From positions 35,978,933 through 36,042,932 of the forward strand of contig CM022665.1 in assembly GCA_012295275.1 (NCBI GenBank): DNA of 64,000 bases, in the 5' to 3' direction. Position numbers and translations under genes: made by a program. Each line of letters opens with the position of its first letter. Positions within the stretch are counted from its first letter, which is position 1. Under the pieces are notes generated by a model. That model did no database searches. It had not been told where the DNA came from and worked only from the letters and a program-made list of their open reading frames with translations. Positions 38,735-50,694 of this stretch are shown here, piece after piece. Origin of the DNA: Chrysomallon squamiferum. Taxonomy: Eukaryota > Mollusca > Gastropoda > Neomphalida > Peltospiridae.

Positions 38735-39524
38735 ATTAGGAACAGACAACGGGAGAGTAGGATTCGCCTTCATAGCCGAAGATCACACAAACAAACCCAC
38801 ATGCATACAATTCGGCCGTATCAGAAATCACCTTTCGGTATATACGGCCGAATTGGTCGCCATCATCAGAGTCATGCTGTAGGTGAAACACAACAACAAA
38901 CACACAGTGATATTCTCGGACAGGCTAAGTTCCGTCACCTCCATACAATCCGGACATTCCAGCAGTCCAGACCTACTCAGCAGAATACAACATCTACACG
39001 AAACAATTAAGCATGGAGTGGCTCCCAGCACATGTCGGCATCATCGGCAACGAACTTGCCGATCATTACGCCAAAGAGTCAGTCACAATCAAAGACGAAG
39101 ATATCTGCACCGACATACACTTCGGAACAAACGAAATTCTCATCATCGCAGCCAAACATTACGACAAACAGTGGCAAAACGAATGGAACAACACCAAAAA
39201 CAAATGGCACTTGAACATCAAACCACTCACCAAAACACCAACAATCACATTCGCCAACTAACTACACAACAACAATCTCACCAAAGTAAGAATTGGTTAC
39301 TTGACCAACTTAAATCCAATCCGATACAAATATCACAACACCATATCACCCAGCTGCAGCTGTGGACTCTCCGAAACCACGAAACACAACACAGTACATT
39401 GGAGGAACAAAAAATTGAGTTGACGCTCTAAAAAATCTTGGAACCAACCACGAAAGACAGAGAGTTAGTCCTCGCTGCAGTAACAACATACATTCTGAAC
39501 ACAAAAATGAATAATAAGAATTGA
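38735..39524 (+). pseudogene. 5'-truncated LINE ORF2 end: RNase H and C-terminal region, disrupted
   Basis: From 38742 the frame reads DNGRVGFAFIAEDHTNKPTC, then VYTAELVAII, an in-frame TAG at 38878-38880, and TVIFSDRLSSVTSIQSGHSS. A frameshift then leads into the 39013-39261 frame with EWLPAHVGIIGNELADHYAK, the RNase H end of Jockey/I-type LINEs. Further shifted frames give ISPSCSCG and LGTNHERQR, and finally ELVLAAVTTYILNTKMNNKN with a stop at 39522. Base use is C-rich and A-rich with little AT repeat, unlike the surroundings, suggesting a fairly recent insertion. The copy is inactive. It differs in sequence from the relic at 9599-10960. It ends where the inverted satellite-like array begins. 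Confidence 0.85.
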
Positions 39525-41290
39525 AATGATGATGATAGTAATTATTGTAACACTAGTAATGATGGAATTAATTTTGTATTTGTTTTAAAGTTTGTTAAAT
39601 GAAATACTGACATTTCTACGGTTTGTTTTCTCAGGATGAGAAGAGGAAAATGAAGAGGAAAATCTACACATGCATCTTCTGCAAAAGAATGGTGCATGAG
39701 TAGGACATCACCTAAATGGTAAAGGGAAATACCTGTAAATTTGGTGAAGATGAAATTAATGAAAAGTGAAAAATAAAAGTATTTTCTTTATAGAAAGTTA
39801 TTAAAATAAAATGAAACAAATGAATAGTAATAATATTAATAGAAATAATATTAATAGTGATAGTAGTGATAATGACAGTGTTAAAGTTAATTAAAAAGAT
39901 CATCATCAAAGAGAATGTAGGAGCTATTGTATGATTATAACAATAATAGTAATACTAGTAATGATGGAATTAATGTTGTATTTGTTTTAATGTTTGTTAA
40001 ATGAAATACTGATATGTTTAGATTTGTTTTCACAGGATGACAAGAGGAAGATGAAGACAGGAATACACAGCTGAAGACAGGAATGGGTTTTTCATTTTTT
40101 CGGGGTTTCCGGCATTTGGATGGGCATGTATGCATTTTAACGTAGACATCAGACTCTTAATACTGATGTCTACACATGCATGTTCTGCTTTATAATCCGT
40201 AGGTCCCATAGGAGAAGAAGGTGAAAGAATGCTGCAGGAGCAAGACATCACCTGAATGGTAAAGAGAAATGCCTGTACAGTTTTCGAAGAAGATAAATAA
40301 AACATAAAAGTATTGGCTTTATAAAAAGGAATTAAAAGAAGTGAGATAAACACAATAAAGTGATAATAACAACAACAACAAAAATAGTAAAAACAATAAT
40401 GGCAGTACTGAAAATGAGAATAATAATGAGAATAACAACAACAACAACTACAACAACAACATCATCACGAACATCTTGATCATTAAAGACAATAAGTGTC
40501 ATAATGATGCTGATAATAAAAAGGGTAACACTAGTAATGATGGAATTATTTACTTTATTTGATTTAAAGTTTGTTCAATGAAATATTGACATTTCTGCGG
40601 TTTGTTTTTCCAGGATGACAAGAGGAAACTGAAGACCAGAATCCACAGATGAAGCCAGGAATAGGTTTTTCATTTTCCTTGGATTTTTGGCTTTTGAGCT
40701 GGAGTGTATGCATTTTAACGTAGACATACTGATATCTACACATGCATGTTCTGTTTAAGAATGCTGCAGGAGAAAGACATCACCTAAATGGTAAACCGAA
40801 ATTCCTGTACATTCTGTAAAGAATAAATTAATAAAAAGTGAAAAATAAAAATATTTGCTTTACAAAAAGTAATGAAAATGAAATAAAATGTAATTAAAAT
40901 AATAATAGTGATGATACTGATAATTAGAATAATGAAGTTATCAGAAACAATAACAAGGATGACATCAACATCATCATCATAGTCATCATCATCAAGAGAA
41001 TAACAAGAATTATCATGATGATGATAGTAACAAGAGTAACACTAGTAATGATGGAATTAATTTTGTATTTGTTTTAAAGTTTGCTAAATGAAATACTGAC
41101 ATTTCTACGGTTTGTTTTCTCAGGATGACAAGAGGAGAATTTGCACATGCATCTTCTGCTTAAGAATGGTGCAGGTGAAGGACTTCACCTAAATGGTAAA
41201 CAGAAATAGTAATAGTGATAATATTGATGATGACAATAATGAAGTTAACAAGAACAATTACAACGATGACATCAACATCTATGTTACAAA
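39525..41290 (-). repeat. Inverted copy of the higher-order repeat (C2-A-C1-T)
   Basis: Reverse complements of the anchor lie near 39711 (T), 40251 (C1), 40782 (A) and 41187 (C2, truncated). This is one higher-order unit in the same internal order as the left array. Similarity is very high: the minus frame at 40030-40353 repeats the first roughly 90 codons of the plus frame at 1291-1689 without a change, and its tail matches the 3305-3526 copy instead. The C2 monomer breaks off near 41205-41285. Confidence 0.92.
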
Positions 41291-41685
41291 CCTATGTTAC
41301 AAAAACAAAACTATGATCAGTGTTAATCTTTCTCTCAGTAGATCAGAAAAATAAAATCACATGTCTACTTCAGGAACTACCATACGTATATTTTTGATGA
41401 AATTCAATTTATCTTTCATTTTTTTATTTTTTTTTATTTATCATGTAATTTAATTTCATGTCAAAAGGTACAATGCCTTGGAATAAACAAACAAACAAAT
41501 AAAACCTTTGTGAATTATTAAGAATGATGTACAGATATTGATTAATTGTTTGTTTTCTAACCCATTTAAAATGTACGTTTTTGAAAAAATTGAGATAAAT
41601 AAAAAAAAAATAATTTTCAAAATAATTTTTCTGTTATTTATTTATTTATTTTATTCTGTTATTATTATTATTATTAAATAAATAA

Positions 41686-41746
<61 letters not shown>

Positions 41747-41870
41747 TATAAATAAATAAATTAATAAATAAATCAATAAATAATAATTATTTTTTTTATT
41801 ATTATTATTGTTATTATTATATTTTTTTTTTAACCAAATATTAAAATAACATCATTGGAATAATAATAAA
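41291..41870. other. AT-rich simple sequence
   Basis: T-runs and TTTA repeats, with (AAT)n at 41688-41745 and ATT/TTA stretches around it. No gene. Confidence 0.8.
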
Positions 41871-43164
41871 CCAATAACCCTTAGTTTGGGTTTGTTCAAT
41901 TTGATTACTTCCCCTTCCTGAATTTTTTATTTCGATAACGTGTTGTTTTATTGTGTTTAATATAGATATAGGATTATTTGCTTATTGATGTCATTAAACT
42001 AAATAAATAACGTCAATTGCAGAATTCCATGTGGTTAAGAGTGATATTGTTATCGTCATGTTTTGGAGTGCTTTGGAAACTAAACTACAGGTTTTAAAAT
42101 ACGTTCTCAAGCCAGCTTCAAGCAATTTACTCGAGTATCACGTGACCATCACCACTGGGAAACGCCATTATAGAAGTATTACATGTTGTAAATAAATCTC
42201 TATGATATTATATTGTTATGAAATATTACTTTGTAATTCATTTAACTTCTAACTTCTATGGTTTATTTTTGTCAATAACATAGCTCTAATCAATATCGTT
42301 TGATTAATTTTTGTAAATGTCCCAAGAAATTAGACGAAACTTGTCTTATTTACCGATGTAAGCATGCACGTGTTACCGTTAAAACAGCAGTCGTGAACAA
42401 ATTGATTTTAATCAGGAATATGTTCGAAAGTCGTCCTTTCAGTAGGACTGAATCGTTCTGAATGTATATTTTATTAATGTGTAAAGCGCTGAATGTATTC
42501 GCTATATAATATTACATTCGACGTAAGATTTCCTTGTTTTATATCATATAAAGTAACTAATTTTGCACTATACCCGATATCGGAAAATGTTTTAAATTGT
42601 AATCACGCAACATTAATAACGGAAATCCAAATATAAATGTTATCTTTATCAATATCGTTTTACCATGAACTGTAGAAAGAATATTCTTTTATAAATCAGC
42701 AGTGTGCGGCTATATTACAAAGAAAACACAGATTCTCCTCCGATCACCGAATTCATTCCATAAATAAGCTGAAGTCATTACAATAGAGAAGAAAAAAGGC
42801 AAATAAATTGATAAGATAAGTATATAAACAAAACTAGATCTTTTAAGATATGTATAATAATAATAATAATACAGTAGAGTTCATTCAAGACAGTAAAAAC
42901 AGAAAATAAATAACTTACTTATAGTTGTCTTTAATCTAAATAACTGCAGTAACTAATGCTGTAGTTTTATTTTTAAATATTGTCAGACAAATGGAGAATA
43001 AAGTGCACCACCTATTAAGGAACTGATCCAAAAATTCGAACCAGACTGAGCTTGAATCATTGCTTAAAAACCACAGCTGTATTTCTAAATACAAAAAACT
43101 ACTGAAAAATAGATTAAGCGGATACAATATTACGGTTACAATTTATTTAATCTATATTAACTCT
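41871..43164. other. Less repetitive gene-free stretch with CpG and an E-box
   Basis: This stretch has more CpG than its neighbours (42030-42780). CACGTG occurs near 42140, and GTAAAGCGCTGAATGTATTC followed by GCTATATAATATTA occurs at 42481-42514. The latter looks like the GTAAAGCGC...GCTATATAAA tail motif common in animal SINE and LINE 3' ends. No exon is supported. Confidence 0.4.
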
Positions 43165-44720
43165 TTCTATCATAATCTCAAAAGCAACACACTTAATTCC
43201 AACTGATGGAAAGGAGAAATGACAAGCAGGGACATTATTAAATTAAATGTTTTAAATTTAAAAAGTGGTATAACTGGGAAAATCAATAATGTTACACTGC
43301 CCGTGATATTATTGATATTTTGGTTGATTATGCAGATGTGTTACTGATATTATACTGTTGTAATATTTAGAAGACTTTTATTCTGTTTAGTTAGAAAATA
43401 TGGCAGACGTGTTAGAGATTAGCTGCTCCAACATCTTTAACAGACTTGCCAGTTATCTATGGCCTAATTAATCCTAGCAGTGGAAACTAGTAACAGGTCT
43501 GCTGTTTATCTGTTAATAAAGTTAATTGATTTAGTTCCTGCTTTGCCAAACTTCCTTTTTCTTCAACTGGATATCTATTTTAAGAAGTAAATAGATCCCA
43601 AAATAACAAACAAATCAACATACATTTAGTTTTTGGATTACACTAAATGGATTACGGGAATTACTTGTAGCTTATTTCATAGAACCCATCATTCTTCCAC
43701 CCTGGTGGGTCTCCAGTGGTTGAGCATCATCTCTCAAGTTTCTGTTGTGGACTGTCACATGACAGAATTAGCATTTAACTGGGATTAGGCCCACTTCCTA
43801 CATTCTGGCCTTGACTTCACCCCTTGACCAATCCAGCCTGGGAATCTCTACCAGGAGCTGTCGTTATTGCTGTATATCTCTCTGGTAATTAGACATTGAA
43901 GTTACCTCTCCACATAATAAACACTCATCTACACTCAAAATTCTAAACAGAAACATACAGACACAACACTCCATGTGTACCACACACAAAACACAACACA
44001 AACACAAACGAGATGCATGATGCTCATACATGAACACTAACACACATTCAGATACATGCACACATCAGCAAATAAAGCAAATATACACACACATACACAA
44101 CAACCAAACACCAGATACAAGTAAACCAAAGCGAAACACAGTGTCGTTTGTGTGATGCTCGATCTATTATTTGTCATACAAACAAACAAAGAAATAAAAT
44201 AATACAAGTTAATTTTCACAATTCTAATATGCGTTTATGTGATTTCTTTTCATTCATAATCCTATGTTCTTTATTTAGCAGATGAAGAACATTATCTGCA
44301 AATGAAAGATTTCAGATGTGACCAAAACATTACAAGGATGGCTTGCCCAAATGAAAATGATATTTGATTTGTATTTACTCATGTAAGACTTAAAAAAATA
44401 TTATAATAATAACAGTAGGAGTAGTCGTGATTGTAATGATAATAATAATCATAATAATAAAAACAGTTTCTATGGACAGAACTAAATTATAAACCTTAAC
44501 TATTCAGAACTTGTTCTTGTAAAACATGTTAAACTTGACATGTTCAGTATCAAAATGTTTTTTTTATAATTCTTATTTGTTTATTCATAATTATGTTCTT
44601 ATATCATCTAAAATTTCATACATTGCTTCTTCATCTTTCAGAATCAGCAGTAAACAGTGCCTTGAAAACTGGAAGATTCAACTGAGGATTTAGTGGATAG
44701 AATTTGACATCCATAGCAAC
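43165..44720 (-). repeat. Dispersed repeat, copy C (inverted), with an insertion
   Basis: Reading in reverse, 44720-44240 matches 6960-7330 (CTTCCAGTTTTC; CTGCTAAATAAAGAACA) and 43600-43165 matches about 7925-8370 (AGACTTGCC..., CACGGGCAG, CCTGCTTGTCA, TTGCTTTTGAGATTATGAT). The middle, about 43600-44220, is not in copy B: it holds a GC-richer block (43680-43860) and a CA-rich tract (43915-44110). That part may be an insertion or may have been lost from the left copies. Confidence 0.75.
43915..44115. repeat. CA-rich low-complexity tract
   Basis: Degenerate ACACA/ACAAAC repeats. Minus-strand cysteine-rich frames here are the repeat read as TGT. Confidence 0.8.
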
Positions 44721-46260
44721 AGGTACAGAAACAAAATGTTTTTCTAGAAGTAATGATGCAATAAATATTTAGTTAAATTAAGATGAATAAATAAAAGGAA
44801 ACAAAATAACAAAAATAACTCATCTGTCAACTAAAACTCTTCTTGTAGAAACTTGTATAGTTTGAAAAAATTAATTTCCTTTATTAAGAGTAATTATACA
44901 TGACTGAATATAGACAGAGTATTTGAATGTTTTCATAGGATCACCAAACAGTAGTTTCCTTCAGAAACTTGAGCATTCAATTATTAAGTCAACAGGATTA
45001 AGTTAATAGAAAAACATTACAAATCAGTTAGACTAATATACTTCATAACACACATAAAACAGGCTGACACCATGTAGATGACATATACTAAATATGGAAT
45101 CAAAACATAAACCACGTACCCTAGACATACTTGAAAACCAACCACACTGTTACAGGAACACCACTAGCTGGAACAAATACTTCTCATCACTGTAAGTTTC
45201 CTTAAGTGCAAATCATTTATCCTTTAGGTCTTAAGGCCACACTTCTTTCCTCTGTTTCTGGTAACAAGGATGACTAGCATTAGTGAAAATGATTTTTGAT
45301 TTATAATTACTCATGTCAGACTTAATAAAAGTTTTATTATAATAACAGTGGTAGCAGAAGTAATAATCATGTTTATAATGATAATAATAATCATAATAAA
45401 AAGAGATTATATGGAGAGAACTAAATTATAAATCTTAACTATTCAGGACTTGTTCTTGTAAAAGATATTAAACTTGATATGTTTAGTATGAAGATATTTT
45501 GTTATTATTCTTATTTGTTAATTTGTAATTATGTTCTTATATTTTCTAAAATTTCATACATTACTTCTTCGTCTTTCAGAATCAGCAGTAAACAGTGCCT
45601 TGTAAACTGGAAGATTCAATTGAGAATTTAGTGGAGAGAATTTGACATCTACAGCAACAGAAACAGAAACAAAATGTTTTTGTAGAAGTACTGATGCAAT
45701 AAATATTTAGTTAAATTATAATGAATAAATAAAAGGAAACAAAATAACAAAAATAACTCATCTGTCAACTAAAACTATTCTGGTAGAAACTTGTATAGTT
45801 TGAAAAAATTAATTTCCTTTATTAACAGTAATTGTACATAACTGAATATAGACAGAGTATTTAAATTTTTCATAGCATCACAAACAGCAGTTTACTTTGG
45901 AAACTTGAGCATTCATTTATTAACAGGATTAAGTTTACGGAAAAATCAGAAAACAATACAAATCATTTAGACCACATACACTTCATCACACACATAAAAG
46001 AGACTGACATCATATAGATGATATATACTAAATCTAGAATGACAACATAAACCACGTAAAAGGAAACAAAATAACAAAAATAAGTCATCTGGCAACTGAA
46101 ACTCTTCTTGTAGAAATTTGTACAGTTGGAAATAAACAAAATTAATTTCCTTTATTAAGAGTAATTACACATGACTGAATGTAGACAGGGTATTTAAATT
46201 TTTCATAGGATCACCAAACAGTAGTTTCCTTTAGAAACCTCAGCATTGCTTCTACAGTGA
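44310..46260. repeat. Tandem repeat of about 940 bp, two full copies and a partial third
   Basis: GAATCAGCAGTAAACAGTGC occurs at 44641 and 45580. ACAAGGATG...TGAAAATGATNTTTGATTT occurs at about 44333 and 45267. AAAAGGAAACAAAATAACAA occurs at 44793, 45733 and 46058. The first copy overlaps the front of dispersed repeat copy C, so the tandem expansion arose from that family. No coding frame. Confidence 0.85.
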
Positions 46261-46269
46261 ATATAGGCT

Positions 46270-46275
46270 TAGGTC

Positions 46276-46306
<31 letters not shown>
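46270..46306. repeat. (AAT)n microsatellite
   Basis: Short AAT tract just upstream of the long-TIR element. It is followed by A7 and (AT)n at 46377-46400. Confidence 0.9.
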
Positions 46307-47316
46307 TATTCAAATAGTATCAGGGACTAATGATAAATCCCAATTACAAGCTAGTACCAAACATGTTTATGTTTTGAAAAAAAAAAATATATATATATAT
46401 TTTTGGTTATAATCTCCAAAAGGGTCATTCCGTGTCAAATCACCCAAAAAAAAAAGAAATTTAAACCCGACCGTCTCAGATTTTTATAAAACTTGGTATA
46501 CTTGTTGACTGGGATCCCACAGCACCAAATCTGACATTTTAGCTCAATCAGACCAGTGGTGTGGGAGATACGGCCCTCGGAATTTTGAGATTTTTGCCAA
46601 AAATGGGTGTGACCACCAACCTTAGAACCCTCATATCTCAGGAACTACTGGGCCAATCTTCATAAAATTGGTATTGTCAGAAAGGCAAAATGACAAGGAT
46701 ACCAAATCTGCCATTTTTGTTTAGTTTGGAAAATATTGGAGTACCTTGACCTTTTGACCTTTGCTATGACCTTGAAATTGACCGTGTGGATCACGTGATT
46801 TTGAGATGACCTTTATTGAAATTTAATCTCCTACATGTTAACTAAAACATATAAAAGTTTCCTGGGTGTAATATTTTTTGTTTAGCCACAATATAGATTT
46901 AAAAAATGCACATACCTGAAAATAACACGTTTACAGCCATTAACATCTGATTAACTAAAACCTGAATGATCAATTCTGGATGCTAGGGATCACCATCTTT
47001 CTTGATCATCTAGTAAGACATTGAAGGCCTACATGTATGTATAAAGTTCACATAAATTTGAGAGAACTAGGTGTTTCTGATGCTTAACCTTCTCACTATG
47101 TTTGTTTCAAATGCTCACTGTATCCTTCATTCCCAGACACATTCTACTGTTCTCATCACTTTCATAAAATTGGATTATTTCCTCCTTCAATTCATTGTCC
47201 TTTCAATGGTAAAGGGTGACAAAATCAAGATTTGCACACGCTCTGGATAGGATTCAGACATTAAGATGTCATTTTAATGTTACTGTAGCTGATGCTAGTT
47301 TTTTCTGTCCTTTCAT

Positions 47317-47738
47317 TCATTTACTGGAATGTGCTAGTGAATGGAGTTTGACAGGCGTTTCGCCTAAACTCAACAGAATGTAATTCAAATCAAAGTCCTT
47401 TTCTGGGGAAACAACAACCAGCGGTTTGTCTGGCAAGTTATCACCAAATTCTCCCATTGTAGTACCACCCATACTAAAGCCATCCTCTGCAGGACCTTTG
47501 ATTTCTGAAGGGTAATCAGACAGTCACAGCACAACTTGTTCTCTCCTGACACTAGTGTCTTTGGAGGATTTACTAAGCATTTGTAAGTGCCCATGCTAAC
47601 AATTCTTAAAGATCTAGTGCGTGCTTGCTCAGGGTGGCGATTAAGGGGATCACAACAGTTTTTCTGCGATGTTGAAAATTTGATGAAAAGTTCTTGTTCA
47701 TGATACTCTTGATGTCCTGTGTTTTGATCCCACTTCAA
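47317..47738 (-). pseudogene. Frameshifted cysteine-motif protein relic inside the long-TIR element
   Basis: The minus frame from 47738 reads NCCDPLNRHPEQARTRSLR and then ENKLCCDCLITLQKS, a pair of cysteine/histidine clusters (CC-x4-H-like and C-C-x-C) that could bind zinc. At about 47505 a different frame takes over sensibly: EIKGPAEDGFSMGGTTMGEF, then DLNYILLSLGETPVKLHSL, and a stop at 47317. From memory, a CCxPxxxH, C-x2-C and LGESPIK order occurs in unnamed proteins spread in cnidarian and mollusc genomes; I could not check this. The frameshift suggests decay. The location within the TIRs suggests it belonged to the element. Confidence 0.5.
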
Positions 47739-48009
47739 AGAGTGAGGAGTTCGAGTTCCTCAGTTTTCCATACACTTCGCAACAACTCCTTTTTGATATG
47801 ATGGTGTTGATAACACACATTTTTAGGAGAGTTAAAGCTGCAGTTAGCTCTGGAAGAAATAAGGATTTTCAGTATTGTTCAATAGAACAAAGTCAGTGCT
47901 TTCCTAAATATTAAATCAAATCCTGAAACCCTTTCAGTAAAGTTAAGCAGGTCATAAAATGGCAGCAGAGTACATGTGTTATTGCCAAAGGCCCACAAGT
48001 CTTAGGCAT

Positions 48010-48590
48010 TTATGTCAATCTTCTCAAGTATAAATCACAGTTTATTAAGGTGAAGTAGACCTTATTCATAATCTGTGCCGAAGACTTGGTGTACAAATAC
48101 ATTATGCAGTACATCACTTGATGACATCTGATTTCAGACTGGGTTGTACTGTTGACTGAAACCTTGTTCAAAACCAATGGCAAGGCCCACATGACATGAT
48201 AAAATTACTTAACAGGTTTTATGAAATAAAAATATTGTTTATATATCAACATCTGACATTGTGTCCAACTTAAAAAAGCTTCAGATTGTCAAAGAAATGC
48301 AGATGAAGAAACTTCTTTGTCTTAAACTTCAAATTGCCATGTGCTCAATGGGGATTGCACCAGGGAATCTAAAGGAGTTCCTGACCTGCCTGAAGCATGA
48401 CTTCCTGTTAACCCTTTGAGCCTGATTGTGTAGAACATGTCATGCCATTTGGCATCTTTTCATATCCTTCAGGCATTCCTTCAGACATGTCAGGTGGGTT
48501 TTAACTCCAAAGATGAGTTTTTAGTCTCAGAGAAAATGTACAATTGTAATGCATTGTATCAATCATCCATGCAGGTATGCATTTTTTTAA
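48010..48590. other. Interior of the long-TIR element, unassigned
   Basis: Short frames exist on both strands (minus 48010-48192; a plus-strand stretch near 48283-48417), none recognised. The plus stretch ends at a TGA in front of the right arm. Confidence 0.4.
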
Positions 48591-49983
48591 ATCTCTATTA
48601 AGGCTAAACAAAAAATATTATACCCAGGAAACTTTTATATGTGAACTTTATGCATACATGTAGGCCTACAATGTCTTACTCAATGATCAAGAGAGATGGT
48701 GATTCTTAGCATCCAGAATTGATCATTCAGGTTTTAGTCAATCAGATGTTAATGGCTGAAAAGGTGTTATTTTCAGGTATGTGCATTTTTTAAATCTATA
48801 TTGTGGCTAAACAAAAAATATTACACCCAGGAAACTTTTATATGTTTTAGTTAACATGTGGGAGATTAAATTTCAATAAAGGTCATCTCAAGATCACGTG
48901 ATCCACACGGTCAATTTCAAGGTCATAGCAAAGGTCAAAAGGTCAAGGTACTCCAATATTTTCCAAACTAAACAAAATTGGCAGATTTGGTATCCTTGTC
49001 ATTTTGCCTTTCTAACAATACCAATTTTGTGAAGATTGGCCCAGTAGTTCCTGAGATATGAGGGTTCTAAGGTTGGTGGTCACACCCATTTTTGGCAAAA
49101 ATCTCAAAATTCCGTGGGCCGTATCTCCCACACCACTGGTCTGATTGAGCTAAAATGTCAGATTTGGTGCTGTGGGATCCCAGTCAACAAGTATACCAAG
49201 TTTCATAAAAATCTGAGACGGTCGGGTTTAAACCATTGGGTGATTTGACACGGAATGACCCAAAAGCAAAAATACCAGGAATTAAACATGCAAGTCAATT
49301 TCTGAACCCTAGTTGTTTGTCAGGCCAGTTGCCAATATTCAACTAAGAGTTAAACACTACTGAAATGGGAGAGTTATTACGACGAAGCTTGTGATGTAAA
49401 GAATCTAAATATTTGAACCTCATTATCAACCTCCCACCAAAATGGCTTATGTCCTGATTTGTTGTGTAATATTTAAAAAATTATGCATAGCTCTTCGTAC
49501 AGACCATTTTATTAACACTTTTGATTCTGTCGTGGTATTCTTTAAAGTAGTATTTTACTCTTTAGTAAGAAGTATAAACTGTCAAACTGGCTAATGTAAA
49601 TGATAAAAAATCTGAGATAAAAACCAGGAACTCAAGCAATATTATGTAACGTCAATGAAATAGTCTACTTTCGACAGTTATAATCATGCATTAGATTTAT
49701 ATTTAAATGAATACACAAAAAAAATAATTGTTATTTATGGACTTTTTAAGATGTTTAAAAAAAGGGGTCAATAATGATTGGCACGATGCAGATGTGGCAC
49801 AGTGTTGGGTGCTTATTACTGTTGTCTGTTTTCACATACCTCTCTAAAAAACACTGGACAAAATGTTCTTTTGCACAAAGTACTTGTGAGGAAAATGAAG
49901 AATGACATTTTAACATTTTCTTGAAATTTATGGAAGTAATTATGTTATATGTTAATCAGTTTTCAGAAACTTCTGGAACCATC

Positions 49984-50070
49984 AAGTTAGGGTCCGGGTC
50001 AGGGATAGCGTTAGGGTTAGGGTTCAGATTTTAGGGTTAGGGTACGATTATAGTTAGGGTAGGGAATACT
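49984..50070 (+). repeat. Degenerate TTAGGG-strand telomere-like block
   Basis: GTTAGGGTTAGGGTTC and related GTTAGGG, GTAGGG and TTAGGGTACG pieces fill about 85 bp. The preceding 49262-49983 is unique AT-rich sequence without a gene. Confidence 0.85.
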
Positions 50071-50577
50071 ACATTATTATTAGCTTGATTCTTATTTAGA
50101 GCTAATATTAGACAATGTAAACTACATTTAAATATGACTGTTGAGAACTAATTGTTTTTCTTAGCTTCTACAAACACTTTGATTTTACATGGTACAGCTG
50201 GGTTTACTCAGATGGTAAAGCATCTTTTCCTCCAACAGCTGAAGTAGGAATGTCATCACACGTAAAAATGAGAAACATTTAATTTCTTTAAAGTTCAACA
50301 TTACAAAAATAAATTATTTTACAATGTCTAATACGGTATAGTAAAATCCAGAGAATATGTGGACATACCCTGCACATACAAATACGCATTAATACACACA
50401 AACTCTGATTCATACTGTGCACTTTGCACTCGGTACAAAAAGTAGTACTTTGTCCGTGTAAGATCCTGTAACAGTTCTTGTGAAATGTTATTATTTGCAA
50501 AGGTTTCAAAGTAACTCATGGCAACATCAAATTCGTCATGTTGGGAAATATATAAAGGACTTTTTTGTTGTTTATAT

Positions 50578-50608
<31 letters not shown>

Positions 50609-50694
50609 TGTTACTATGGCTTGCAATCCTATGTTAATATGTTTATTCTGGGGCGGTCTTTCTGACCCAATAGATAAAAACACCTACTTAGACC
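50071..50694. other. Spacer between the two telomere-like blocks
   Basis: Ordinary AT-rich sequence with a (TTTA)n tract at 50574-50609. Two overlapping minus frames at 50288-50519 have no recognisable domains. Confidence 0.6.

Larger units (their letters stand above)
46422..49261. mobile_element. DNA transposon-like element with terminal inverted repeats over 600 bp
   Basis: GGGTCATTCCGTGTCAAATC begins the left end and its exact complement closes the right. The arms match continuously from 46422 to about 47050 and from 49261 to about 48640, with few differences. Flanks are consistent with a target duplication of CAAAAG (element starting GGTCATT) or AAAA (element starting GGGTCATT). Both arms contain a CACGTGATN patch and GACCTTTGACCTT-like runs. 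The right arm has an extra inner partial duplication (48570-48655 repeats 48774-48852). The 1.5 kb interior carries a disrupted cysteine-motif protein relic (47317-47738). No DDE transposase was recognised, so I leave the superfamily open. Confidence 0.88.

Noticed and set aside
38883-39431. 182-codon plus frame rich in H, Q and T
   Set aside because: Only its start follows the LINE RNase H frame; after about 39010 the real homology moves to another frame.
50190-50270. Possible tRNA-like sequence (GGTACAGCTGGGTTTACTCAG)
   Set aside because: I could not fold a cloverleaf with acceptor and T arms; internal promoter boxes do not fit.
50288-50519. Two overlapping minus frames between the telomere-like blocks
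   Set aside because: No recognisable motif, no splice context, codon content like the surrounding AT-rich DNA.
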